Source of the DNA: a virus
Direction: 5' to 3' (one strand)
Virus record (IMG/VR): IMGVR_UViG_3300021963_000050
Coordinates: 51,865 to 115,864 of that record
DNA length: 64,000 bases
Of this stretch, positions 37,180 through 45,247 are shown in pieces; the first letter of the stretch is position 1, and each line of letters starts with the position of its first letter. The position numbers and the translations under genes are program-made. Below the pieces are notes generated by a model. The model saw only the letters and a program-made list of their open reading frames with translations, was not told the origin of the DNA and did not search any database.

Positions 37180-37965
37180 TTACTGTGGTAGGGACAATTT
37201 TTTATTTCTGACCTTTGTTTTTATATCAAATAACTTTTCGATGTAACCATTTCTTCGTAATAACTTGAAAGTTAAATTTTCATACGAATATTCACCACCC
37301 ACTTCTAATCCAGTTTGTCTGAACTTCTTTAACTTACTTTTTAGTTCATCTACTTGTTTTATAACGTCATTACCTTCTTCAGCACTTTTTTCCAAACTGT
37401 CGATTAGTTTACCATATTCTTCACTCTTCTCAAGGATTTTCTTATCGTCTAAGTCAAATGCAGATTCTATTTGTTTAGGTTCAACAACCCAATCATTATT
37501 TAAAATAGAATAAACACCCGTTGATACACCAGGAGAATCGATGTCTTGAACATAAAACTCCACTTCAAAACCTTTTACAGTGATATCATTTGATGCTGCC
37601 CATGATTTTTTCTTAAGTTCAAAAAACTCTTTTATTATTTCGTGAAAAACAATAGAATTTGATTTTGCAGAATCAAACTCATCTATATCAACTAATATGT
37701 GGATATCTAAATCAGAATAATTAGACCAATTATAGTTCGCTAATGAACCTGTAAAATGGATATCGTAAATAAAAAAATCAATACCGATAAAATCAAGAAA
37801 TGAGTTGGTGATTTCTAAAAGTTTCTCTCTTATTTCTTCTTTTATAACATAAGAATTTTTTGTCTTATTAAAAATTTCCAATGATAGTGAATCCTTAGGT
37901 ATAAAGGATTTCATTATTTCTTTATCTTTTTCAATATCTTCAATAAATTCTCTATAATTTTTCAT
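37180..37965 (-). CDS. Nucleotidyltransferase-fold protein (MNT-like)
   Basis: 261 aa. IHFTGSLANYNWSNYSDLDIHILVDID has the Pol-beta-fold signature G-S (73-74) … D-x-D (SDLD, 84-87), as in minimal nucleotidyltransferases and ANT-like enzymes. It could transfer a nucleotide to protein, RNA or a small molecule. The C-terminal half is coiled-coil-like (LKSKLKKFRQTG). It overlaps the downstream KTSC gene by 4 nt and forms a small operon with it. Confidence 0.75.
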   Translation of the reverse strand: MKNYREFIEDIEKDKEIMKSFIPKDSLSLEIFNKTKNSYVIKEEIREKLLEITNSFLDFIGIDFFIYDIHFTGSLANYNWSNYSDLDIHILVDIDEFDSAKSNSIVFHEIIKEFFELKKKSWAASNDITVKGFEVEFYVQDIDSPGVSTGVYSILNNDWVVEPKQIESAFDLDDKKILEKSEEYGKLIDSLEKSAEEGNDVIKQVDELKSKLKKFRQTGLEVGGEYSYENLTFKLLRRNGYIEKLFDIKTKVRNKKLSLPQ

Positions 37966-38207
37966 TTTATCTTTTTGTATTTAAAACTTCTTGAAATGTT
38001 TGCGTTAAAATGTTTACCCTGTGATTCCGCTTTCTTAAAATCTGTAAACACCTCTAACGGCACTTTTTCATATTCATAAATAGAGCCGTTGTTAAATTCA
38101 ATCATAAGATTGTTGTCTTCGGTATTGAAAACCGCTCTACCGATATTTGAAGATGTTACTACCACCTCAATTAAGTTACCTTCCGTTTTTTCTAAAATAA
38201 TCGCCAT
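37962..38207 (-). CDS. KTSC-domain protein
   Basis: 81 aa. VTSSNIGRAVFNTEDNNLMIEFNNGSIYEYEKVP … FKKAESQGKHFNANISRSFKYKK follows the KTSC pattern (S-S-N-I … F-N-G-x-x-Y-x-Y … A-x-S-x-G-x-x-F-N). KTSC is a small beta domain of unknown function, common near lysyl-tRNA synthetase and in phage genomes. It is translationally coupled to the nucleotidyltransferase gene. A TATTTATT variant lies upstream. Confidence 0.8.
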   Translation of the reverse strand: MAIILEKTEGNLIEVVVTSSNIGRAVFNTEDNNLMIEFNNGSIYEYEKVPLEVFTDFKKAESQGKHFNANISRSFKYKKIK

Positions 38208-38412
38208 AATTTTTTTAGATATTATTATACATAATAAATATCAAATAAAAAACCCCGAGCAACACATCTTCTATTTTTTGAGTATGTTTGTAAAGAACAT
38301 ATTCTGTTGAGACGTTTTAGACAATATGTCATTTTTATTTTTATACAATTGAAAAAATGTCATTGTTTGTTTTTACGGGATATATTTTGTATACTTAAAG
38401 AAAATAATTCAG

Positions 38413-40431
38413 ATGTCAGTAGATTTTTTCGAAGAAGGAAATGTTTCCAACCCTAAAAAGACAAGAAAGGGTTCTACCACCCCTATCCTTGATAATTTTT
38501 CAAGGGATTTAAACAAAATGGTTGAAGAAGGTAAAATTGACCCCGTCATTGGTAGAGATAGTGAGGTTAAGAGAATTGCTCAGATTTTATCTCGTAAAAA
38601 GAAAAACAATGTTGTAATAGTTGGTGATGCTGGTGTGGGTAAATCCGCTTTAGTTGAAAAGTTGGCACAACTAATCATTAAAGGTGATTGTCCGTCGAAT
38701 CTTTTAGATAAAAGAATCGTATCACTTGATTTAACATCATTAGTTGCGGGTACCAAGTATAGAGGTCAATTTGAAGAAAGAATCAAAGCGATATTGAATG
38801 AATTACAAAATGAACCCAATGTCATTGTCTTCATTGATGAAATACATACAATGGTTGGTGCGGGTAATGCCAGTGGTTCAATGGATGCTGCGAATATCAT
38901 GAAACCCGCGTTAGCAAGAGGTGAAATTCAATGTATTGGGGCAACCACTTTTGATGAATTTAAAAAACACATTGAAAAAGATGGTGCGTTAGTTAGAAGG
39001 TTTCAAAAAATAATTTTAAAAGAACCAACTAAAGAAGAAACGGTACAAATTTTAAATAATTTGAAAGACTCGTACCAAAGTTTCCACAAGGTATTTTATG
39101 AACCGAATGTATTTGAAACAATCGTTAACCTCTCATCAAGATTTATTACGGATAGACAATTCCCTGATAAGGCGATTGACGTAATGGACGAACTTGGTTC
39201 AGATAAAAAAATTAACACTAAAATTCCTGAAGTTTTAGAAAAACTTAAAAAAGATTCCGATGAATTAAAGGAAAGAAAAATACAAGTTGTTAAAAGTCAA
39301 AACTACGAACAGGCGGCAAAATTGAGAGATGAGGAAAGAAAGATATTGAGTAGGTTGGATGAAGAGAAGAAAAAATGGTTGGAAAAACAAAAGGATAACA
39401 AGACGCCAGTAACAGTAGATGATGTTTATGATATTATCTCACAAATGACAGGTGTCCCACTTTCTAAGATTGATGAAAGAGAAACATCAAACTTACTAAG
39501 TTTAGAAGAGAAGTTAAAATCAAAGGTAATTGGACAAGATGACGCCATTTCAATCATTTCAAAAGCGATTAGAAGAAATAGAGTTGGAATCAAAGACACA
39601 AATAAACCTATTGGTTCATTTATCTTCTTAGGGTCAACAGGTGTTGGTAAAACATATTTAGCAAAATCAATCGCTGAAATTTTATTTGGAGACCCCGACA
39701 AAGTTGTGCGTGTAGATATGAGTGAGTACATGGAAAAACACAATGTTGCAAAATTAATCGGTTCTCCTCCGGGATATGTTGGTTATGATGAGGGTGGACA
39801 ATTAACCGAAAAAATAAAGAACAATCCATTCTCAGTTGTTTTGTTTGATGAGGTTGAGAAGGCACACAAAGATGTGTTTAACATTTTACTTCAAATCTTG
39901 GATGAGGGTCACTTAACCGATTCATTTGGTAGAAAGGTTAACTTTACAAATACAATTGTGATTATGACATCAAACATCGGTGCAAAAAAAGTGTCCGAGT
40001 TTGGTAAAGGTGTTGGATTTGATTCCTCATCGTCTAACAGTCAAAATTTTGAAGTTAAAAAATCCATTGTACAAAAATCTTTGAAGCAACATTTTAATCC
40101 TGAGTTTTTAAATAGGGTTGACGATATTATCAGTTTCAATTCATTGGACAAAGACGTTATCAAAAAAATCATTGGAATTGAATTGAATAAATTAGTTGTG
40201 AGATTGAAGGATAAGAATTTCAAGATTTCATTTGATAAAACAATCATTGAAAGGATTTCAGAACTCAACACTCAAGAAGATTATGGAGCAAGACCAATTA
40301 AAAGAATCATTCAAAATCTCTGTGAGGACTTTTTGAGTGATTCAATTTTAAAGGGTGACATCAAAGAAAATGAAACCATAACTTTAAAATTTAAAGATGG
40401 TGAAATAAAAATTTTTAAAAAAAAGGTCTAA
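38413..40431 (+). CDS. Clp ATPase, ClpC/ClpA-like unfoldase lacking N-domain
   Basis: 672 aa, an HSP100 unfoldase with two AAA+ modules: Walker A1 GDAGVGKS (71-78), Walker B1 VFIDEIHTM (139-147), Walker A2 GSTGVGKT (407-414), Walker B2 VVLFDEVEKAH (475-485). Between the modules QNYEQAAKLRDEERK (297-310) is the UVR-type linker of ClpC. GVGF (533-536) sits at the site of the ClpP-docking loop, so it is ClpC/ClpA-like, not ClpB-like. The about 150-residue adaptor-binding N-domain is absent, and no clpP is in this window. It may therefore use host ClpP. Confidence 0.9.
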   Translation: MSVDFFEEGNVSNPKKTRKGSTTPILDNFSRDLNKMVEEGKIDPVIGRDSEVKRIAQILSRKKKNNVVIVGDAGVGKSALVEKLAQLIIKGDCPSNLLDKRIVSLDLTSLVAGTKYRGQFEERIKAILNELQNEPNVIVFIDEIHTMVGAGNASGSMDAANIMKPALARGEIQCIGATTFDEFKKHIEKDGALVRRFQKIILKEPTKEETVQILNNLKDSYQSFHKVFYEPNVFETIVNLSSRFITDRQFPDKAIDVMDELGSDKKINTKIPEVLEKLKKDSDELKERKIQVVKSQNYEQAAKLRDEERKILSRLDEEKKKWLEKQKDNKTPVTVDDVYDIISQMTGVPLSKIDERETSNLLSLEEKLKSKVIGQDDAISIISKAIRRNRVGIKDTNKPIGSFIFLGSTGVGKTYLAKSIAEILFGDPDKVVRVDMSEYMEKHNVAKLIGSPPGYVGYDEGGQLTEKIKNNPFSVVLFDEVEKAHKDVFNILLQILDEGHLTDSFGRKVNFTNTIVIMTSNIGAKKVSEFGKGVGFDSSSSNSQNFEVKKSIVQKSLKQHFNPEFLNRVDDIISFNSLDKDVIKKIIGIELNKLVVRLKDKNFKISFDKTIIERISELNTQEDYGARPIKRIIQNLCEDFLSDSILKGDIKENETITLKFKDGEIKIFKKKV

Positions 40432-40459
40432 ATATTCATACTTTTTAAAAAAACATATA

Positions 40460-40467
40460 TATTTATA
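40460..40467 (+). promoter_or_regulatory. TATTTATA motif (candidate late promoter)
   Basis: Exact TATTTATA on the plus strand, 29 nt after the clp stop and upstream of a non-coding stretch ending in a terminator. Confidence 0.4.
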
Positions 40468-40474
40468 TTCACAC

Positions 40475-40568
40475 AGGACATCTTTGCCGATTTCCTCTCG
40501 TTTTATAGTCTGTGGTGTTGAAACCACAAAATGACCACAAACCCCCGACTCACCGTTGGGGGTTTTTT
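40475..40568 (+). ncRNA. Candidate small RNA between clp and pnk
   Basis: The stretch after the TATTTATA motif has no ORF, contains a GTGGT-GTTGAA-ACCAC hairpin (40512-40527) and ends in an intrinsic terminator. It may be a small late RNA of about 90 nt, or simply the clp 3' UTR. Confidence 0.35.
40540..40568 (+). terminator. Intrinsic terminator of clp (plus strand)
   Basis: Stem AACCCCCGAC / GTTGGGGGTT with TCACC loop and TTTTTT tail. Confidence 0.85.
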
Positions 40569-40571
40569 ATT

Positions 40572-40603
40572 TTTGGTATTCTAAAAATAATTGTATATAT
40601 TTG
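40572..40603 (+). promoter_or_regulatory. Bacteroidetes-type promoter for pnk-rnl operon
   Basis: TTTG (40572-75), 20-nt spacer, TATATTTG (40596-603): a match to the host TTTG-N19-21-TANNTTTG consensus. The start codon at 40622 is 18 nt downstream. Confidence 0.75.
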
Positions 40604-40621
40604 TGATAAAATAATCTTAAA

Positions 40622-41035
40622 ATGGAATATACAAAAGATTTGATACTTGTTCGTGGTATCCCTGGCTCGGGTAAATCAACTTTGGGTGAGGTAATCCTAT
40701 ACATCCCAAACAACCCGTTGAAACCTTTATCTGCGGATGATTACTTTATGGATAAAGAGGGTAACTACAATTTCGACCCAACAAAAATTAGGGAAGCTCA
40801 CAACGACTGCCAACAAAGATGTGCAAACCTGATGATGAATTCAGTTGTTAGGGTTGTAGTTTCAAATACATTTACACAAGAATGGGAAATGGAACCATAT
40901 TTTGAAATGGCTCGTAGATATGGTTATAGAGTCCACACTGTTATTGTTGAAAATAGACATGGTGGGTCTAACGTTCATGGTGTTCCTGAGGACAAATTAG
41001 AAATAATGAAAAATCGATTTGAGGTCAAGTTGTGA
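40622..41035 (+). CDS. P-loop kinase-like ATPase (Pnk-type)
   Basis: 137 aa. GIPGSGKST (12-20) is a P-loop, and LSADDYF and REAHNDCQQRC fit the polynucleotide kinase-like P-loop family (T4 Pnk N-domain, NEDD4BP2-like). It lacks the Pnk phosphatase domain. It overlaps the RNA ligase gene by 4 nt. Predicted to phosphorylate 5'-OH RNA ends for ligation. Confidence 0.8.
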   Translation: MEYTKDLILVRGIPGSGKSTLGEVILYIPNNPLKPLSADDYFMDKEGNYNFDPTKIREAHNDCQQRCANLMMNSVVRVVVSNTFTQEWEMEPYFEMARRYGYRVHTVIVENRHGGSNVHGVPEDKLEIMKNRFEVKL

Positions 41036-42102
41036 TAGATAGACTCGAAAAATATCATGAAGATGGGTTGTTAGTAAAACAAACCCACCCAACTAAAGAT
41101 TTGTACATTTGGAATTACACACCAAGAGTACAATATGAATCTTTATGGGATGATATTACTATGCAATGTCGTGGACTTATTACAACTCATTCGGGAGAAG
41201 TTATATCAAGACCATTCGGTAAGTTTTTTAATTATGAAGAGGTTATTGATAAGGATATGATTCCATGGGACAGTGAGTATGCTCATGTGCAAACAAAAAT
41301 GGATGGTTCTCTCGGTATACTATTTTTCTATGATGGTGAATGGATTATGTCGACAAGGGGTTCATTCACATCTGAACAATCAATTCGAGGATTAGAGATT
41401 CTAAAATCAAAATACGATTTGGGGAGGTTTTCTAAAGAATTTACTTATCTATGTGAAATAATTTATCCTGAGAATAGAATCGTAGTAAATTACGGTGAGG
41501 ATAAAATCACATTTTTGTCTATAACCACTCCTGAAGGAGAATTGAATTGGGCTACATCAAATTTGATATTTCACTCATCAAATATCAAGGAAGAAGATAT
41601 TGTCAATAGTACTATGGTCACTTTTAATAAAGAAACTTTCGATACTTACAAAAAACTAAACTTACCAAATGAGGAGGGATTTGTCATTAGATTTTATCCA
41701 TCTAATTTTAGGATGAAGATAAAATTTGAGGAGTATGTTCGTTTACATAGAATTTTAACCAACGTATCAAATAGAGATATTTGGGAAGTACTTCGTACCA
41801 ATGGTGACATGAAAGAAATACTTGATGGTGTACCAGATGAATTTTATGATTGGGTCCGTAAAACAAAAGAGGATTTATTATTCCAATACAAACACTTGGA
41901 ACGTGAATACCAATGGATTTTTAAAATCATAAATCGAGCCCCGAACATAGAAAATCGAGCTGTTTTCGCTGAGTACGCAAAGAGATATAAACACCCCTCA
42001 ATATTGTTTAATATGTTAGATAATAAGGATTACTCCCAACAAATTTGGAAGTTGATTTATCCATCATATTCGAAACCATTTAAAACAAATGAAGAGAATT
42101 AG
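41032..42102 (+). CDS. rnlA: RNA ligase, T4 Rnl1-like
   Basis: 356 aa. The nucleotidyl-lysine motif is KMDGSLG (K89 as the adenylated lysine), with RGLI upstream (motif Ia-like) and the S-R-P-F-x-K-F-F-N-Y segment (59-69) typical of T4 Rnl1. It seals broken RNA, in T4 the anticodon of tRNA cleaved by the host PrrC nuclease. Together with Pnk and a cyclic-phosphate domain it forms a three-gene repair cassette. Confidence 0.88.
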   Translation: MIDRLEKYHEDGLLVKQTHPTKDLYIWNYTPRVQYESLWDDITMQCRGLITTHSGEVISRPFGKFFNYEEVIDKDMIPWDSEYAHVQTKMDGSLGILFFYDGEWIMSTRGSFTSEQSIRGLEILKSKYDLGRFSKEFTYLCEIIYPENRIVVNYGEDKITFLSITTPEGELNWATSNLIFHSSNIKEEDIVNSTMVTFNKETFDTYKKLNLPNEEGFVIRFYPSNFRMKIKFEEYVRLHRILTNVSNRDIWEVLRTNGDMKEILDGVPDEFYDWVRKTKEDLLFQYKHLEREYQWIFKIINRAPNIENRAVFAEYAKRYKHPSILFNMLDNKDYSQQIWKLIYPSYSKPFKTNEEN

Positions 42103-42118
42103 TAAGAAGAATTATACA

Positions 42119-42529
42119 ATGAAAACGAGAATTTATTTAGACGATGTAAGAACCCCCATCGAAAAAGACCAATGGGTTGTTGTTAGAAATTACGAAGAGT
42201 TTGTAAATAAAGTTAGTGAAATTGGTTTGGAGAACATATCTCTAATATCATTGGACCACGATTTAGGTGAAACAGCAATGGCCGAATGGCATCGTAATGT
42301 TTATCACCACTATGAGTTAGATTATGACAACATCTTGGAAAAAACCGGAATGGATTGTACCAAATGGTTGGTTGAACAATGGATGAATGGTAAACCCGTG
42401 GTTGACGTTGTTGTTCATTCCGCAAACGCTATTGGTAGCGGTAATATGATGGGTTACATAAACAACTACAGACACATTAATCGACTACCTCAGAACTGTA
42501 TTAGAGTTCAAATTGAACATACTGTGTAA
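42119..42529 (+). CDS. Cyclic-phosphate processing receiver-like (cREC) protein
   Basis: 136 aa from the ATG at 42119; the longer frame starts 14 nt inside rnlA. IYLDDVRTP, LISLDHDLGE and VVHSANAIGSGNM form a receiver-like fold family that I know as 'cyclic-phosphate processing receiver domain'. That family is predicted to act on 2',3'-cyclic phosphate RNA ends and is found next to RNA ligases. The two Asp in DD and DHD are putative active-site residues. It completes a Pnk-ligase-cyclic-end repair operon. Confidence 0.7.
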   Translation: MKTRIYLDDVRTPIEKDQWVVVRNYEEFVNKVSEIGLENISLISLDHDLGETAMAEWHRNVYHHYELDYDNILEKTGMDCTKWLVEQWMNGKPVVDVVVHSANAIGSGNMMGYINNYRHINRLPQNCIRVQIEHTV

Positions 42530-42539
42530 AGGTTTTTCT

Positions 42540-42560
42540 AAACTTTTTGGTTAAAAGTTT
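42540..42560 (+). promoter_or_regulatory. AAACTTTT hairpin upstream of 42615
   Basis: AAACTTTT-TGGTT-AAAAGTTT is a perfect 8-bp inverted repeat overlapping the upstream part of the promoter. It could be an operator or a weak terminator of the repair operon. Confidence 0.4.
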
Positions 42561-42589
42561 GTTTGTGTCGGTTTTTATAGTCATATTTG
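42558..42589 (+). promoter_or_regulatory. Bacteroidetes-type promoter
   Basis: TTTG, 20-nt spacer, CATATTTG (one mismatch to TANNTTTG), 25 nt upstream of the 42615 gene. Confidence 0.6.
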
Positions 42590-42614
42590 TGATAAACCAA
42601 AAATTAAATCGACA

Positions 42615-42956
42615 ATGTCAACAAAAGAACCGAACAAACCAAAAGATACGGTAATTAAAAAACTCATACTAAAACAAGATTATAAAAACTTCAGTGATTT
42701 TTATAACATCAACAAAGAATCCATTTACAGAACCTTAGCAAATCTTTTTAAAAGTTTGAAGAGAAGGGATAAACAAGTGGTTATTTTAGTTTTGGGTGCT
42801 AAGATTAATGGACTACAATGGGAAACCGAGCTAAAGTTTAAAAGACAAGAATCAGTTGTTTTAGTCAGGGATATTTTACCTTTCTTTGAACAAAATGAAG
42901 ATTACGAAACTTGTGGAGAAATAACGGAAACCTACAATAAGATTTTAGAGATTTAA
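42615..42956 (+). CDS. Small unknown protein
   Basis: 113 aa. KKLILKQDYKNFSDFYNINKESIYRTLANLFKSL is a helix-turn-helix-like opening, followed by a strand-rich half (VVILVLGAKINGLQWETELKFKR). It may bind DNA or RNA. It has its own promoter and its 3' end overlaps the convergent 764-aa gene by 4 nt. Confidence 0.55.
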   Translation: MSTKEPNKPKDTVIKKLILKQDYKNFSDFYNINKESIYRTLANLFKSLKRRDKQVVILVLGAKINGLQWETELKFKRQESVVLVRDILPFFEQNEDYETCGEITETYNKILEI

Positions 42957-45247
42957 TAAGACGAAGAGGATAAATTAGCATCACCTTTTACTATGTACTT
43001 AATATTGAAAATTAATGAAGTATTGGTAAAATTAATTGTGAAATTTGTCACTGGTTGTACGTTGTTAAAATTCGACAAAGTTAGGGAGTTGAAATCTGAT
43101 GATGTGTACCAATACACTTCGTTAAATGGTATCATTCCACTAATGTTTGCACCCAACAGATAAGCGTCTGAAATATTAATTTTACCGTCTTTATTTATGT
43201 CCCCTGCTTTCATTTTAGGACCGTTGTTAAGTACTAAACCCGGTTGAAGTTGGGTTGGGGTATTTTCATTTTGTGACTCATTAAAAACTTCATTAAAGTC
43301 ATTTGATGTCAAAGATGGTGTGTACGTTGGTACAATCTTATACGTTGAATTATATTTGGTTGGGTTAAATGTGAATGAACCTGTTGCACCAACTATTGCG
43401 GTTTGCAGTAAAGTCTCGACCCCATTTTCAACCAAATAAAATTTTAATTCGGGTCTTACAGATAAACCTGAAGGGATAGTAACTGTTCCTGATATTGTTT
43501 CTGTTATTATCGTAACCGAACCTGAAGAACTAAATGCAAATCCACATGTCCCACTCTGTAATTGTGCTCTGAATAGAGTTTTTACGGATATGTTTGAATA
43601 AGACTGTGATGCGGTTGTATTCACAATATCGGTCCACGTAACACCGTCATTTGTTGACCTCTGCCATTTAACAATACTACCACTATACCCACTTAAAGTT
43701 AATGTTCCTGAGTTTGTTGTTGTGGTATGAATCGACGATGATACCGAACCACCAACAGGAGGTGTACCTGATGTCACGGTAATTGTTTTTGAGTCCGAAT
43801 TAACTGCACTACCACAATTTGGTGTTTGTACCTGAACTCGGTAATAATATGTTCCGGCTGAACTTAACGTTTGTGTTAAACTTGTAGTTGTGTTAGAAAT
43901 ATCTACCCAATTTATATTGTCTGTTGAACGTTGCCATTTATTTACATTACCCTGTTGACCTGATAATGTTAGTTCTACTTGACCACCGGCACATATTGAA
44001 TTATTAACAGCAAATATGGTACCCGATTTTGTTGGTTTAACTGACAAGAATACACTTGACGTTGGTAAACTTGAGCAAGTTGTTGGACTAGTTGAATTCA
44101 CAATCGCCCTATAGTATGTTGTTTTAGTTAGATTAGTTACGGTAATAGTTGATGATGTACTTGATATTGTCGTACCAGCGGTAAAAAAGTTATCAAATGA
44201 AGATTCCCATCTCGCGATACTACCTGTATATCCATTAAGTGTTAGTGTTGTACTATTACTACCTGAACAGACATTAATATCACCACCACTAATATACCCA
44301 CTTGATGCCCCACTAATTTCTAAATTTCTTGTTAATATGGTTGTACTTGTGGTGATGTCACCTGGCATGTCACCATATTCACAAATATATCCGGGTAGAG
44401 ATGTGTTTGGTAAATCATTCCATTGACCCGCATTACCTGAATAAAATTGACCGTAATGTTCTGCACCGGCATTATTAGGTTCCCCACCCGCCCATTTTGC
44501 ATATTGACCTGTAACAGCGGTACTACCGTTAGAAAATTGAGTTCCCTTTTCAGGTCCTGTAACCCAATGCCACTTTTGTTCAACGGCAGCTTGTGATGCG
44601 AACGCGGTGGTACCTTTAGCGGTATTGACCACACCCATTTCATCTGAAGCACCAAACCAACCATCTGACGACATTAATTTCCAAATAAAATTATTTTCCG
44701 CCTCAGATGACATTGTTGCCAAATAACCCGCTCTACCAAAATATGAACGATTTTCTGCGGATGTTTTTGAATTTGTCCACGTTGTTGAACCGGAAACATA
44801 TTCATAAAAATGTTCAGTTAATGGGTTGTAAAATACAATTCCCGCAACGAATGTTACTCTTCTTTGTAATGCGTAACAGGTAGAGGTTGTTGACCTAAAT
44901 TCAACTCCTCTTAAAACCGTTTCCCAATTTGAGGCGGTTGTTGTTCCATTAAAAACTAATACACCTGTGGTTGTATTGAATGCGGAAACAGTAATACCCG
45001 ACGGTAAAGTCGCTGTTGACCTTAATTGGTCACCACTTGTACCACTTATGTAACTTTGAGATATTTGAACTCTAAACCCATTAATTGTACCATTTGCGGT
45101 CAAAGTAAGATTCGGGTCAACCGTTGTCCAAGTATTAAAACTTGCGGAAAGTGTGCCCGTACTCGATGTGCCTAAAGAAACTGATGTTGCTTGTGAGTAA
45201 CCGAGAATCGGTAAAATTAAAAGTAATATAATAATTAAATTTCTCAT
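42953..45247 (-). CDS. Secreted C-type-lectin and dockerin-like protein
   Basis: 764 aa. N-terminal signal peptide MRNLIIILLLILPILGYSQA. A C-type lectin-like domain occupies about 137-292 (WAGGEPNN at 252-259, WND at 276-278, C124 and C289). Several Ig-like/Big-type beta repeats follow (TYYYRVQVQTPNCGSAVNSDSK type). The C-terminus has a carboxypeptidase-like beta domain and a dockerin-like calcium motif (GDINKDGKINISDAYLL). It ends where the 637-aa paralogue continues into its T9SS sorting domain. A cell-surface adhesin-type protein encoded by a phage. Confidence 0.8.
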   Translation of the reverse strand: MRNLIIILLLILPILGYSQATSVSLGTSSTGTLSASFNTWTTVDPNLTLTANGTINGFRVQISQSYISGTSGDQLRSTATLPSGITVSAFNTTTGVLVFNGTTTASNWETVLRGVEFRSTTSTCYALQRRVTFVAGIVFYNPLTEHFYEYVSGSTTWTNSKTSAENRSYFGRAGYLATMSSEAENNFIWKLMSSDGWFGASDEMGVVNTAKGTTAFASQAAVEQKWHWVTGPEKGTQFSNGSTAVTGQYAKWAGGEPNNAGAEHYGQFYSGNAGQWNDLPNTSLPGYICEYGDMPGDITTSTTILTRNLEISGASSGYISGGDINVCSGSNSTTLTLNGYTGSIARWESSFDNFFTAGTTISSTSSTITVTNLTKTTYYRAIVNSTSPTTCSSLPTSSVFLSVKPTKSGTIFAVNNSICAGGQVELTLSGQQGNVNKWQRSTDNINWVDISNTTTSLTQTLSSAGTYYYRVQVQTPNCGSAVNSDSKTITVTSGTPPVGGSVSSSIHTTTTNSGTLTLSGYSGSIVKWQRSTNDGVTWTDIVNTTASQSYSNISVKTLFRAQLQSGTCGFAFSSSGSVTIITETISGTVTIPSGLSVRPELKFYLVENGVETLLQTAIVGATGSFTFNPTKYNSTYKIVPTYTPSLTSNDFNEVFNESQNENTPTQLQPGLVLNNGPKMKAGDINKDGKINISDAYLLGANISGMIPFNEVYWYTSSDFNSLTLSNFNNVQPVTNFTINFTNTSLIFNIKYIVKGDANLSSSSY

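Noticed and set aside
40475-40568. A third leader/attenuator
   Set aside because: The terminator arms have no competing partner upstream and no leader ORF precedes it.
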